Part shown: positions 24,701-37,570 of the stretch, piece by piece
How positions within the stretch are numbered: position 1 is the stretch's first letter
Layout of the letters: each line of letters opens with the position of its first letter
Assembly: GCF_037975245.1 (NCBI RefSeq)
Contig: NC_092563.1
Coordinates: 12,638,001 to 12,702,000, forward strand
DNA from: Apostichopus japonicus
Lineage: Eukaryota; Echinodermata; Holothuroidea; Aspidochirotida; Stichopodidae
DNA length: 64,000 nt
Reading direction: 5' to 3'
Notes under the pieces: generated by a model
The model's database searches: none
The model's input: the letters and a program-made list of their open reading frames with translations, nothing else
What the model was told of the DNA's origin: nothing
Made by a program: the position numbers and the translations under genes

Positions 24701-26140
24701 AATGAAACTCCGTTTCCCTTGGCCTATCAACGTCTCTCTTCTTGGACATCGAGTCTCTCCTGGCGTGAAGTAGTCCAAGCGGCAATTATCTTAAGCTTTA
24801 TGCAAAGTGGTTTGACCTTTCACCTTGTTTATTGTATCTTTTCGCGTCCCAGTGTCCCTATGTCAGGTGGTATCAACCATCGGCGTTGACTAGTAAAACC
24901 ATGCCAATAGTATATCTGTATAGTAAACAACTCCTTTCACATTTTACCACGAAGGCGATTAGTGACATCCGTAGGTTAGTGACCTCACATATGCAGGTAA
25001 CTTTGGCAAGGCTTCCAGTGTCGACCTTTAAACAAGCGGGCAATGTCTGAATAGTTATTTTCTGGTTTTAAACTTCCAACAATCGGGTTTACTCTTGTAT
25101 ATACAAGCTTACATACCAGAATTTGGTGTGTATTTCTTTTAACTACTTAGAAATCCGTTGCTTTTACAAATTTAGTGGTAAAACGTGATCTTGTGTTTTA
25201 ATTGTTGTATTTATACCGCCAAAATAGCCTGCCAACAACCATTATGCACAGAGAGTGCCTCAGGGCACGCTTCAACAGCTACCTGTGTAGGTATTGTCTT
25301 GTCAAAATCACTCAAAATTTATTTATTTAACGTAAATGTCAATGACATTATCCCATGTAGCTACAGACACTTACTACATGTTTAGCGACTGGTTACTTGC
25401 AACAGACGAAATATCAAAGGAATGTTGCAGACATTCATATCAAAATAACTAGTTCACGAGCGTTGGTTAATGTTAGGGTTGACTTCACTGTACCAGCATT
25501 CACCTCGAGTGGTTCACGGAAAGATTACATATTATATATTGAACTTGTAGACATATATGGTGAACTAAAGCGTTTTAATTTATTGGAATAATTATCACTA
25601 TTCGAATAATGTTACTGTTGATAAAACGAGTTTGGAAGTACATTACAGATCAGTTCTGTATATTTTCGGTTTCTAATGTTATATTTATTCTCAAAATGTA
25701 ATACAGATCATAACTTTGTCTACAAACGCAGTGAAATCAATAAAACATTTATCCCTAATTCCCTCTTCCTATATACCTGTCTATTCCGCATTTCATATCC
25801 ACATCATATGGCAAACCCTCCCAACCCCGTTCCCACCCCTCACCTCCCCACCCCTCCTCATCCTCCCCTAACATAAAGTACACACATAGGGAAACTATTA
25901 AGCAAAAACTATAAACAAATATTCATTGATTTTTTGTTTGCCGTCCAAAATTAGACTATGCACTTGTATGTTAGCAAACGTGGTATAAATGAGCAGTCTT
26001 CGGTATACCACCATGATATTGTGGTTGTAGATCCGGGGTCTGTTTGAGCAGGGATCCAGATGACATACCCCCGGGGTAAGTTGTACATACATTATAATGT
26101 ATCACCTTTGTACACGCCGAAGCACATGGGTCCTGTGCTC
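21753..26140. other. Intergenic, no recognised gene
   Basis: Mostly AT-rich unique-looking sequence with scattered homopolymer runs (C11 near 23666). A stretch at 24497-24560 resembles one end of a 'GGGCCCC'-type DNA transposon, but no second end was found. ORFs of 60-80 codons here lack any signature. Confidence 0.4.
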
Positions 26141-27349
26141 CCCCCTGTCGGACTAATGTACCCCCCCCCCCCAACTAACGGATCGTCTTGGAATAAAGCA
26201 AATCCCTGTTTGCTACAGCTCGTAAAGGATTTGATTAGGGGGTTGTAATTAGTTACAAACGGAATGCGTGTGTTCGGAGTTTTGCACTTGCGGTTCAATT
26301 TGTCGGCCCTTGAAATGCCCTGTCTAATATTAAATGAAGGGGGGTATCAGACGGTCAAGCAATAAACAGTTAGTGTGCTAACGTCATGTGTACGAAAGTT
26401 TACACGTTACATGACACGAGTCTATAGTGCCCTTCTTGAAATGTTGGTGCCTCTCCTTAAGTTGCTGATGCCCCTTCAACTCAGAATTCTTGGCTACGGG
26501 AATAGTTCTACAATTGTTACTCATCTGTTGCAAAGATTTTAGTGTCTGAATTTCACATTTCATAATACATATTAACTAATGTTTGGAAAATTGCTAAACA
26601 GGACGCAACTAAGGCCCTTATTATTCCCACCCGGCACCCCCCCCCCCCAATAAAATAATAAAGTGTCCATGTCCCTTGAACTTATCTCATTACAGATATT
26701 AATGCCTTCATTCAAGTATAGGTAAATATAATATTGTCTGTACCATATTTATATTTTACTCTACATGGTTTGTTTGAACTGCTTTTGAATTTTATCATTT
26801 GAATTATTTTTTTTTTGCATTTTCTATTCAATATGAAATTTGAGACCTAAAACTTTAGTGACATAAAAATTTATTCCATTTTAGTATTGGAAAATACCAC
26901 TTTTAACACAAAAAGGTGTTATAACGAAATAAAAGATACCGTATATATGCTAATGATAAAACCTAGCGATACTGTTCGGACGGACCTAGACCTTACAAAG
27001 AAGCAGAAAACAACACGTATACAAGAAAAGAAAATTTACAAACAAACAAACAGATTGACAGAAGGACTTGGTCGGATTAGACGGTATTTAGCCTCCGGGC
27101 GGAGAAACATATAATTTATCCAACACTGTCGATCATCGGACCTCTGTCCACAAGGAATATCTCAAAGATTGTACCGATTTCGACAACACTTATTATATGC
27201 ATTTTCATATAAAACAACGCTGTGCGCCTTTCAATAACACAAGTCATGATTAACATAAGTTCCTATATATGATCGACCTGCTGCTTACCAGTGTTATACA
27301 GCAGGTTCTGATCCAATATTTTAATATCAAAATCTGATTACCGCCAAAT

Positions 27350-28200
27350 AGATTGTTCTCAACGTATGCCATATCGGGTTACTTCGCAGCGATGTATCCC
27401 ATTTACATGGGGTGTATGGCTGCTACCGCTGCACAACAGCATCGGTAACTATGCATGGCAGCCTACACACAGTGGTGACACGTTGCCTATATCTCCTGTA
27501 ATTCATATCTAATATTATCAGTATTGACATATGAAACATGTCCTTTGTGTCAACATTTTGCCACCCAGTAGGTTTTATCTACCTCACGAGGGAAAGTGGT
27601 AAGTCTACGTAACCCGACACCTTCCTTTGCTCCCAAACTCGTGAAATTCCCCATGTCTTGGAAACGTCAAAGAATTTTCGGTGTTTAGCAAATGTCAGGA
27701 TTGGGCGCAACATGACGCAAGGCGTTTCCCTAAGGATACATCACTTCACTATTACTGTACCTCTCTCTCTACTAGCGGGTAGAGCAACCCGCCGCGGGCC
27801 ATTACATTACTCTCGATGTCTTCATATAACCATCGCGGTATTCACTTCCCAATTAGCTCCCAAGTTTCGCTCTCTTCCCCCGGAACATAAGGCTATGAAT
27901 TTTGAAGACTTCCTGTCTACCAGCCAACAAGTTGACTGACCGTGGTGCCATCCGGGGCCATTGACCCTACGTCCACCCCGGTCCTAGACCCATTTTCAGT
28001 TCACCCATTTGTCACGACTTGTCAACCCCCGAGGCAGCAAGCCAGCTGATACCCCAACCAAAAATCTGCTACGTTACCCAAGCAGTGTCCTGTTGGCTCG
28101 CGGCAACCACGCACTAGTAGGTATCGCTATTGTCCCCGCCTGCCATTGTCGAGCTCTTCAAGCCCCATTTTGCCACTGTAAAAAAGTTTCTTTTTTAAGT
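27350..28200. promoter_or_regulatory. Candidate cis-regulatory region in the Sowah-Irx interval
   Basis: This stretch is less AT-rich and more complex than its flanks, contains no recognised repeat, and has scattered homeodomain-like cores (CCATTACATTAC, CCAATTAGCTCC). It is proposed only because known Iroquois enhancers lie in Sowah-Irx intervals. No conservation test was possible. Confidence 0.25.
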
Positions 28201-29029
28201 GGATTCTAAGTGATATATTTCACTGACAGATTTGTATGCAGCCGCGGGGCAATTTTTCTTTTTGAAACCAAAAATTTTACAAATACCATGTTTGTTTAGT
28301 TTTCGATGAGGTATCCTACCAAGGCCTACTTCAGACTCACAAAAGCGCGGTGTTTGTATTGCGACTGAAGTGACAAACTGAATATGAATAGGGGTATTAC
28401 AAAAAAGCCACCAGCGGACTTAGCTTCTCATTATGATTTGATGGAACGCCGTTCGCTAAGTTTCTGATTACACCGTCGATAATCTGGTTGACTACGGCTA
28501 ATATAAACATGAATTGATGATTACATGGCTGAAAGGACACCTCGAAACAAGACGATATGCCAAGATTGGATTCTGATTGTTTTCGGCCAAGTTCAAAATG
28601 CAGATTAGACAGACGTCATCAACTTTCGCGGCCTGCATGTCGAGTCGAATCAAGCGTTGCCGTATGCTCGCTGCATTTCCGATGCGAGTGTCTCTTGTTA
28701 TCAGTATTTATCCAATCGTTGTACAATAGTCGCTTCTCGAGATGTTACGAAGTGATTATTTATTAATTATAGTCTGCAGGAAGAACAAACCCCCTCAAAC
28801 TATGACGCACTCGATATGTATTGTTGCTCTGTCATGTCGCGGAGTGAATGCGTCTGGTTTAAAATCAATCTAGAGAAGAAAAGAGATTATAAAAAAGAAG
28901 TATTATACAATCCAATGGTTCACTTGCATAATGCATTAATAAAATAACTTCAGAACTATATGATTGTACGATATACGAATCGTTCTGTGTACAGTGCGGT
29001 GTAGTCATTATTAACGCATTGACGTATGT

Positions 29030-29390
29030 AGGTTGCTGGATCTGCTATATGACATAATATACCTGGCATAAAATGATCCTTATATATGGCTAACGTGTAG
29101 GTATCTGGATCACCTTACCGTACCTGCCATTAAATGATCCTTATATATGGTTAACATGTAGGTAACTGGATCACCTTACCTTAATATATGTCCTGAAATT
29201 AAATGATCCCTATAGATGGTATAAGCACATAACTTAGTGGATCGCCTATACCTGAACATATATAAGCATATAAGTTACTGGCGTAAAACGGTCCTTATAC
29301 CAGTATGGTTAACGTACATGTTACTGGATCGACTAAACCGGAATTCATATGTGACATGAAATGATTTCCATGTATATGGTTAACATATTA
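29030..29390. repeat. Degenerate ~62-bp minisatellite (left part)
   Basis: Repeated variants of TAGGTAACTGGATCACCTTA, AATTAAATGATCCTTATA and TATGGTTAACATGTAGG occur at about 29030, 29098, 29160, 29230 and 29310. Related sequence (TACATACCTG, ATTAAATGATCCTTATAACG) resumes at 29801-29890, so the SINE at 29391-29774 appears to sit inside this array. Confidence 0.75.
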
Positions 29391-29774
29391 TTATTATTAT
29401 TATTATTTTCAACATTTAGAACGCTAATCAAACCCCAAAGAGTGTACCATAGCGTGTACAACTTAGCCCTGGTCATTAGTAATGTGTCACACCTGCACAC
29501 CAAAGTGTACACAATTCAATCATTTTCTCCTGGGGCACCACAGTGCACCACAACCACGTGTCCCCATAGGGTGCAGCCACAAACCGGCGCACGCAACTGT
29601 ATTTACAAGTTACCTCACAAGTCCCTAACATTTATACACCTGGGTGAAGAGAGGCAATGGAGATAAAGTGCCTTGCCCAAGGACACAACGCAATGATCTG
29701 GCCAGGCTAGAACCTGTGATCCTTAGATATAGATCACAAGTCCACTGCATTAACCACTTGACCACAACGTCCCC
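29391..29774 (-). mobile_element. tRNA-derived SINE
   Basis: Reading the minus strand from 29774: GGGGACG (acceptor-stem-like), then TGGTCAAGTGG, an exact match to the pol III A box TRGYNNARNNG, then a Ser-type anticodon-arm-like GTGGACTTGTGATC, then CAGGTTCTAGCC, a diverged B box. The body contains GTGTCCTTGGGCAAGGCAC, a core seen in several metazoan SINE families from general knowledge. The 3' end (29391-29410 on plus) is an (AAT)n tail in minus-strand sense. The head resembles tRNA-Ser but is too diverged to be a tRNA gene. Family name not assigned. Confidence 0.8.
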
Positions 29775-29800
29775 ACCATAACGTATACGTTATGGTGGGG
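29771..29800. other. Perfect 30-bp palindrome
   Basis: The half CCCCACCATAACGTA is followed directly by its exact reverse complement, so the whole is self-complementary with no spacer. It sits at the 5' (head) junction of the SINE, overlapping the first four bases of the head (29771-29774). Confidence 0.95.
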
Positions 29801-29894
29801 TATACATACCTGTATACATACCTGGGGAATACATACCGGAATACATACCTGTTATTAAATGATCCTTATAACGTACCGGTTACTATACAATGAT

Positions 29895-32157
29895 TATAGC
29901 TGACATCAAAATCCATAAAAATTAGTAATAGCGGTTATAATACTGATCCCAAACATTTTAACATATTAGTGCGACTCATGTGTAAAAAAGCAAGTCAGAA
30001 AATTTCAAAACTTGTGACTGTTTACTTCCTTGCTTGACATGGAACCTGGCTTGTCAAGCTATCAAACAGTGTTGCGAGAGTTTAGTATCAAAGAATATCG
30101 AACTGCATATATATACCACATTGTGGACCGAGGTGCCGTTGAAATGCTAAGAACTATCATCAAACGTTAAAATTGATCAGTTATAGCAGATATGCCTATG
30201 TGAATTTGCAATAAATTGATAAACTACTGAAAGTAAAGTAAACGTTTACCATTTTGCCGAAAAATGTGAAACTTATTATTTCGATATCTTGCTAGAAATG
30301 TATAAAGTAAAACCTCCATGAAGGTTCATGCTCCTTTACCTAAATCAGTCGGGATTTAAGAATTTAGACTGCATAGGTGTTAACTTATTTCTATGTGTGT
30401 GTATGCCCATCACTGGTGGATTATGGGATTCTGCGATGGGGTTCAGCTAACAGCAACAGGTTTCCCCCTGCAACCCTCGAAAAATAATAACACTGCTGTT
30501 TGTTACAGAATAAAAGACTTGCACATCACAAATTTAAGTATCTATAACATATAATTATAAGTTTTTCAATGTTATATATTGTTTAATTCTGTGAAAGTTA
30601 AACCGACAACATGATATAAATGACTGTGGGGTGGGGCGGGGGGTGGGGTGTATCTGCACAGTATCAGACAGCCTAGCTGTACCATGACAATAATGTCTAA
30701 AGGACTGAAGTAGACAAGATCATAATTGTCAAATGTATGTATATATATTTTACCACGAACGTCATACACAATAAGAAGAAATAAAACATTTTCTAATTTA
30801 TAGTTTTCCATCCATGATGATATGACTTATAGACTGAATCAGTGTTTCACTATTTATCGTTTTGTCACGGATTGCTTATAATAGGACGATCCACTTGTTT
30901 GGAAATTCACAACTTTTTGTTTTGAATTTTCAGCTAGTATAGTGCCGCTTGAAAAAGATTTGTAACCCACAAATAAAGGTATTAAAAAAAGCAGTTTGTA
31001 TGTTTTTAAAGATATTTTGGCAAATCTTAAATCAACTCGACGTATTCTTGAGGTGAATGATGGTTTCTTTGCAGAGAGTTGACTTGGACTGAAGTTATGC
31101 AAGGACAAGTTCGTGTGGAGAGGAGGAGGGTGGGGTGGGTGGGGGGGTCTTAATATCGATTGTAGCCCGTTTACAAGTGCATGCTTTCCCAATGACACTG
31201 GGTTTGGAGGAGGGAACGGTGTGCTCTGTAAAATGAATTACTTTTTAACTTCCATGATAAGATTTAATAACATTGAAACGTCACTTTAAATAGATGGAAT
31301 GATATATAGACTAATGAATAAATTGGTAGGATCGTGTTTGTAAAAGAAGTTCATTGTAGAAGTACTCCTATTGACACTGAGCTATACAATTTATGTCTAA
31401 CCCTCTATACGTATTAGACGTAAATTTCATGTAGATTTTATCCGTCACATCTTTTTTATAATATCAAAATGATACTATTCAGACGTAAATAATGCTAGCA
31501 CATACCTGCTAGCAGAAACCGGCTGTCAGTTTGGAGTTTCTTATTTTCTTCACATAAAAAGTCAAAATTTCGATACAAAAGATCGACCTATTGACTTTTA
31601 TATCGAAGTTTGGAGCATACTTATTACAAAACTTTGGCTATTTTAGTTCAAGCTCAGTTAACTTTCTCCTTCCAACTCGATTTTGTTTTCCCTAGAAACT
31701 ATATGGATATATATATGTGTTTCTCTCTCTCGACATTTTGCTCGATATTGCGACTCTTTTTATCTCAAAACGTCCACTATATCCTCCAAATTGCGCCTTT
31801 GATTTCCCAAGTATCAAGTTAATGTTTCTTGAAAAAGTGCAGGTAGGTTCCCACACTGCCCCACCCCATTGCTACGACTAGCTTGTAACACCACCCACAG
31901 AAAAGGTGGACTTTTTTGATAATTACTCACTTTGCAGACTGACGCTGCATTTTACCATTCATGGGTTAAAGGTGATAACAGTGACTTGACATTGGTCGAT
32001 CATATATCTAAGGATTTGCAATTTGAATGAATTTTGACAAAATTTCAAAAACATACAATTAGGCATATTGTAAAGGCTTAAATTTACTACAATCTAATGT
32101 TTCTTCACACATAGTACTATTGGATTGGACAATTCATTGACATATCTGGTCAAGCTA
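29895..32157. other. Intergenic, no recognised element
   Basis: AT-rich with G-rich runs near 30630 and 31130. ORFs at 30572-30811, 30854-31198 and 31610-31822 lack any family signature. Confidence 0.4.
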
Positions 32158-32281
32158 AATAATATCATAATAATAATATCATAATAATAATAATAATATT
32201 AATACTACTACTACTACTAATAATAATAATAATAATAATATTAATAATTATAATAATAATTATAATTATAATAATAATGAA
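32158..32281. repeat. (AAT)n-type microsatellite, LINE 3' tail
   Basis: Imperfect AAT/ACT repeats directly abut the 3' end of the minus-strand LINE fragment and probably derive from its expanded tail. Confidence 0.85.
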
Positions 32282-32880
32282 ATGATTTATAACGCCTGCA
32301 TATCCACCCGGAAGGGTGCTCAAGGAGAGAAAAGAAAACAAAAACGAATGAACAAGAAGAATGATTGGTTAACATTGATGAATGCTTGACGCATAAGATG
32401 AGTTTTCAGAAGATTTTTGGTCGAAGTGAGGGAAGCACAACATCTGAGTTCTAGTGGTAATCCATTCCAGAGGCGAGGCACAGCTACTTCGAACGATCTG
32501 TCACCCCATGCATGTTTAGGCCGATGTTCTTGTAGTAAATGCATGTTACTGGAGGGAAGACGTATCGGAGTGTATGTCTCAGTGGAGCATGTCAGAGATA
32601 TAAGAGGGACCCAAACCAGTCAACGATTTGTAGGTTATTAACAGGGAGCTTGTAAATAATTCGGTAAGAGACCGGAAGCCAATGTAACCCTTTAAGAATA
32701 AGTTTGATGTGACAAGACTTTTTAGATAATGTAACAATCCGTGCAGCAGTATTTTGAAAGCGTCGAAGTGGGGCGATTTGATTCTGTGGTAGACCATAGA
32801 CAAGCGCGTTTCCATTATCGATGCGTGAAGTAATAAAATACGTAGGAGAAACGTAGACACATTGGTTTAGGGTTTTATAT
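32282..32880 (-). mobile_element. 5'-truncated CR1/L2-type LINE fragment
   Basis: On the minus strand the conceptual product includes DNGNALVYGLPQNQIAPLRR, FQNTAARIVTLSKKS, LILKGLHWLPVSYRI, then, after stops or frame changes near 32590, KHAWGDRSFEVAVPRLWNGL and TKNLLKTHLMRQAF. This is the same RT C-terminal block as the element at 20830. The 3' end reads GGCGTTATAAATCATTTC followed by an (ATT)n tail. It is dead and truncated. It is distinct in sequence from the plus-strand copy. Confidence 0.85.
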
Positions 32881-35800
32881 TGACATTTGATGTGTGTGAA
32901 AATAATCTAAATGTTACATGTAGTCAACATGCTAGCATGATGTGGCGAAAAACAAAAATATTCAAAGAATGGCCATTCTTACATATGAATATTCATTTCA
33001 TGTCCTAAAACAGGTCTTCTAGTTTCAAACGATTAAAACTTGAGAAAATGAACCAGTTAAGTTAGCAAATTTGTGATTCTTACGGACTCTAAAATCCTTT
33101 TAACATACCATCTCCGCCCGTCGCCACTACCCTGGCCCATGGTAATTTTGGCTTTCTAAGTTTGCAAGATATAATGAAACTAGTCCATTGTATAGTAACC
33201 GGTGCAGCAGGAGGTGGGGGGGGGGCATGGAGAAGGGTTCCATGGCGTCCGATAATGTTTCCTTATTAATGACTTTCACGCTGACAGGGTGCCGCTACGG
33301 CAGTTACACCTACACTGAACATTAACTGGCAGTTAACGATAATGAATTGTTAGGGAAATGTTTCTGTAGATTTACTGTATCCTAGTAAAATGTCTATAGA
33401 AATGCTACAACTAACCTAAGTGTAGTGATTATAACAACTTACTGTACATATTAGTAAATTTACATTTCCTCATTGCAGGACATAATTATGTGTGTATGAG
33501 TGGTTATCGTGATAAAAAAGTTCTTCATTGACATTATCCTTACGAAACCAGCCATGCACATTTCCAAAATGCTTTGAAACAATTTCGGAACCAAATTCGT
33601 CCGTGACTGTCATTTGTAGGATACGTTAGCGTATCAAACGGCAATTGATGCGTGCACATATTCAGTGACTCTTAGCCCTCCTCATCGATCTAGTCCTTTC
33701 AGCAGACAAAACCCCTATTCCCTCCACCCCCCCCCCCCCCCGCCCGCCCCTTACCCCTCCCCAAATCGGCAAAGGTTCTTATTGATCTTACGCTAACCAG
33801 CTATACTACCAGGCATGACGAAAACATGCAAAGGCTAGCGACTACTGCAGAGCACACGACGGTCGAGGACCATCTCCGATCTTGAATCGGAAGGATCAGA
33901 GTCATTCATGCTACAATGAAAGTATCCGAGTAATGATTTCAACTTTCCATGATGCTCAGGTACTTCGATCGCATCCATCAAATGGTTCATGAATGTCATT
34001 TTGCGTACTCCAATCAAGATCTAATATTACATTCACAAAGGACCTTTAGGCGCATTCTGCATCTATTTGAGAATTATTTTATTTTGCAATTTGTCAATGA
34101 TATTTATATAATTCCGAGTTATTTCAGTTATGCCTATGAACTTTCAACAGAGAAGTAGCCTGTCCTCACACTAGCTTACTGTAATTTTCCGTTTAATTGC
34201 TGGGATAATTTTAGGAATGAATCCGTCGCGAGTTAGTCAAACGTTTGTTGATAGAATCCCTTTACCTGCATCGTGTAAAAGATAGCCGGTGTTAAATTAT
34301 AGAGCTTCATAAATGTATCTGGCGAAACTATACAAGCGGAAAGTGTGGAAAGTGTTTGGACTCAAGTGGTTGTAATTCCATGGTTAAAGGATACATTTTC
34401 AATAAGTCATCCGAATAGAGCATGGGCAAAAAAAAACAACCAACTTGAACCACCCTCAACCCCACACCCCTTATATCAAGACTGTAACCGTGTGATCTTA
34501 ACGATGTTACGTCACAAAAATATTTGGTTGGGGGCTGCATCACCCCCGCCCCCACCCCCCCCCCCTCCTCCTACGCCTATGTTGGTGAGTGATCTATGGT
34601 TAAACGAAGGCAAAATCCATATCCCAACGTCATTCCCAGCAATATGCATTAGACCGTTCCGTGTAGGGGTTTGACGCGGGATGTGCGGAACTTATCATTT
34701 TTTAAGAGCGCCACCACATTATTTTCCTCGTCGTTGGCCTTGCAGTTTTCCGCACAAACCTGTTACACGACGACCAGAAGAAGTAAGTATAACAGAAAGC
34801 TTCAGCATCAAATAGAGTCAGGTTCTGTCAAACATAACATATAAACGAGCAAATGCTGAAAAATAGGTAACAATACAATTTAGTACAATTACTTCATATA
34901 TTCAAACTGCTTAATGCTGAAATAGCGTATCGAAAGTTACACCGTTGGAGACTATTTTATAAATCTAGATAAAACAGAATTGGTTGATTTTCGTAAAGGG
35001 GAAGAGGTTCCTACATGAGAATTACCTTCATTATTTAGAGTGTAGTTTGCAAAGAACATTTGCTTCTTTAAAACAGCATGTGGCCAAAGAAGGAGAGAAA
35101 AAATGGACAAAATGTGAAATGCAGGACAAGTAAGACAACTCCTCTCGATATAAATTATCAATACTTTTTTCAATTCCTATGATATATTTGCAAGAAATTT
35201 CCCGCTTCATTGTTCTCTAGCTTTCTGCTTTTCTGTTGAAATTCAAGTACTGAGCATAAGGGCAACTCCACTCTATACGTATATAATGAAGTATAGCAGC
35301 GAGTATCCTACCTGATAAGTGCGGGGCTGAAGGAGGGGATTGAGGGGAGGGGGGTAAGGTGGTGAACAAGGGGAACCGCCTTTGTCGGTCTACGATACTT
35401 CGACTCTATGCGGTACTCCTATTTCTATACAGCTAGGCCTATAGCTGCCATTAAGTTATGTTCCCTATTGAGTGCCGTTCGATTTCCATTCTTTTATTAG
35501 TAAACCTTGTCACCATCACGCATTTGTACGCTACGTTAATTGTGAGCGGGCTTATCCCATTTGTACCACGGTTGTAGCGATAGGGGTGTACACGTTCAGC
35601 TCAATGTTATAGATTTTGTACAATTCGTGTTCTATCGATCATAACTTTCGATCTGTTGGGGGCTACTGCTATGGAGGGGACAATGCAAGCACGTGTCGTG
35701 TTAACACTAGGCTATCGACCAGACATTCCCCACATAACTCGTTCATTGTTGTTAGGGTACCTGTAACCTGAATCAGTTCGATCTGTTGTAGGCTAATCAT

Positions 35801-36235
35801 TCAATATTATCGAATTACTATGCAGTCACAACAATAAAATACATTGTCGGACCTATACATATCAGAAATGGCGCCTAGGCTTTACAACCGCCCAATAATC
35901 ATTCTTGAACCACAAAGTACCGTATACTTCACTGACGGGACCCCTCTACAGCTATGCGCAAATGTAACATGATAAGCTACTAAACTAGTTAGTGGAGACG
36001 TATATATGTACTGGGTTTCAAGGAAGAGAAAGGGGGGGGGGGGTGAGCATATATATTTGAACATGATTGGGCATTTTTCATTCTCATCATAGACTACAAT
36101 AACTTTAACTTTCTAAGATGACCCTCTCAGCCTCGTGAGTATATACAATTGTATTTACCTCTAACAGCAGATGCTTCAGTGTCTTCGGTACTAACACTTA
36201 ATCCTGTCCGACGTCTGTATGAATAAGGATAATTA
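32881..36235. other. Intergenic, no recognised gene
   Basis: No gene recognised. Homopolymer C and G tracts occur near 33728, 34545 and 36032. The 33230-33400 stretch is noted as a possible enhancer in the findings. Confidence 0.4.
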
Positions 36236-36545
36236 AGTAATCTGTCTAGGCTGATCATTCCCTGAATTGATCTGGTCCAGGTTGATCCGTCTCCAGTCTA
36301 ATCGGTCAGTCGTGACTGATCCGTCTCCATGCTGATCTGTCCAATACCAGGGTGACCTGTCTCTGGCCAAACTGAAACTGACGTCATCATTTGCTTTTCT
36401 CTAGATTTTGATCTGCTCTCCTGGAGAATAATCTGCTCGCAGTTTGATTTGCCTCCAGAATGATCTATCTCCAGATTAATCGTTTTCTAGGTTATAGCTG
36501 ATTCTAAACTTGACACTGGTCCGTCTCCAAGGTAAATCTAGGTAG
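36236..36545. repeat. Degenerate ~22-bp repeat rich in TGATCYGTCTCCAG
   Basis: About a dozen imperfect units such as TTGATCCGTCTCCAG, CTGATCCGTCTCCATG, CTGATCTGTCC, TGATTTGCCTCCAGAATG and TGATCTATCTCCAG. It lies 1.6-1.9 kb upstream of the Irx start codon. It is a decayed minisatellite by appearance; the TGATCC/TAATC cores resemble homeodomain sites. Confidence 0.75.
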
Positions 36546-37449
36546 CCATTTTAGCTGATCTGTTTGTTTGTTTTTGAAGATATTGCCTAGCAACAGAACC
36601 ATAAGATGGTTCATCAATACAAAGAAAAATGTGCAAACAAATATTAATAATAATCATCACAATAATCATAATATGTCATTAAATTCTTGTTCCACTTTAA
36701 CTAAAATATAAAAAAATAAATAAAACAAATGATAAAGATAGGAACAACAAAATTTAACAACAAAGAAATGTGCATTTAATAAGAACGTTGTGTTAACAAA
36801 GCAGGAAAGAATATTACCATCAGATTATCACCATATATTTATTAGGAATTTTGACCCATTCAATTTCTCCTTTTTTGTCCGTTTAACAGCAAAATTTCCA
36901 TTTTATTGTAATATTAATGCAAAATTACAATTCAGTGCCGCCGTTAACTCGTCCTTACTAACATTCTACTGCCAATATATTTTTATCAGGCTTCAAATTC
37001 AATTGCAATGGTCCCAAGAAACGCCGCCATCCTTATAAAATTATCATAATCAATTGATCACTTTTAACTTGTTCCAGCATTTTTATTTTATGAACATTTT
37101 TACTGACCGTCTTAATTCTTAGAACGTCAAAACAGCATAAAATAGATAAAAGTTTATTCTAGCCTTATTAAATAAATATTCATTATATCGAACACTTTTT
37201 CGTCCGCCTAGCGTCCGCACTATATACCGCAAACTTGCCTCCCACTAATTGGAATATTAAGTCGATAATGGGGCCATAAAGACGAATCGTAATTCTTAAT
37301 TCTGCAAATCTGATAAAAGCGATTCATTTTATTTTCATGCTCTTATTCACAATGCCCTACTGTTAGCTTGCCACAACACTCACTAAGTTTTGTCACACAA
37401 AGTACTCGGAAAAGAAAAAGAAAAAAAAAATCCGACATCAGGAAATCCT

Positions 37450-37570
37450 GACTGCTGATTGGTCAAAGTTCCGAATGATTGACATATTAGGTTCATTAAG
37501 GGGCGCGGTCAAACACGCGTAACGAAGTTTAGCCTTCAGTCAATAACGCTATCATTGGCTTTTTATGTAC
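37450..37570 (+). promoter_or_regulatory. Possible Irx promoter-proximal region
   Basis: About 600 bp upstream of the Irx start codon two ATTGG (inverted CCAAT) boxes lie at about 37459 and 37554, separated by a GC-richer stretch containing GGGGCGCGG and ACGCGT in an otherwise AT-rich area. This is compatible with a promoter, but no start site can be fixed from sequence. Confidence 0.25.

Noticed and set aside
29700-29774. Possible functional tRNA gene (A and B box-like sequences)
   Set aside because: The tRNA-like head is diverged, runs into a SINE body and ends in an AAT tail, so it is a retroelement.
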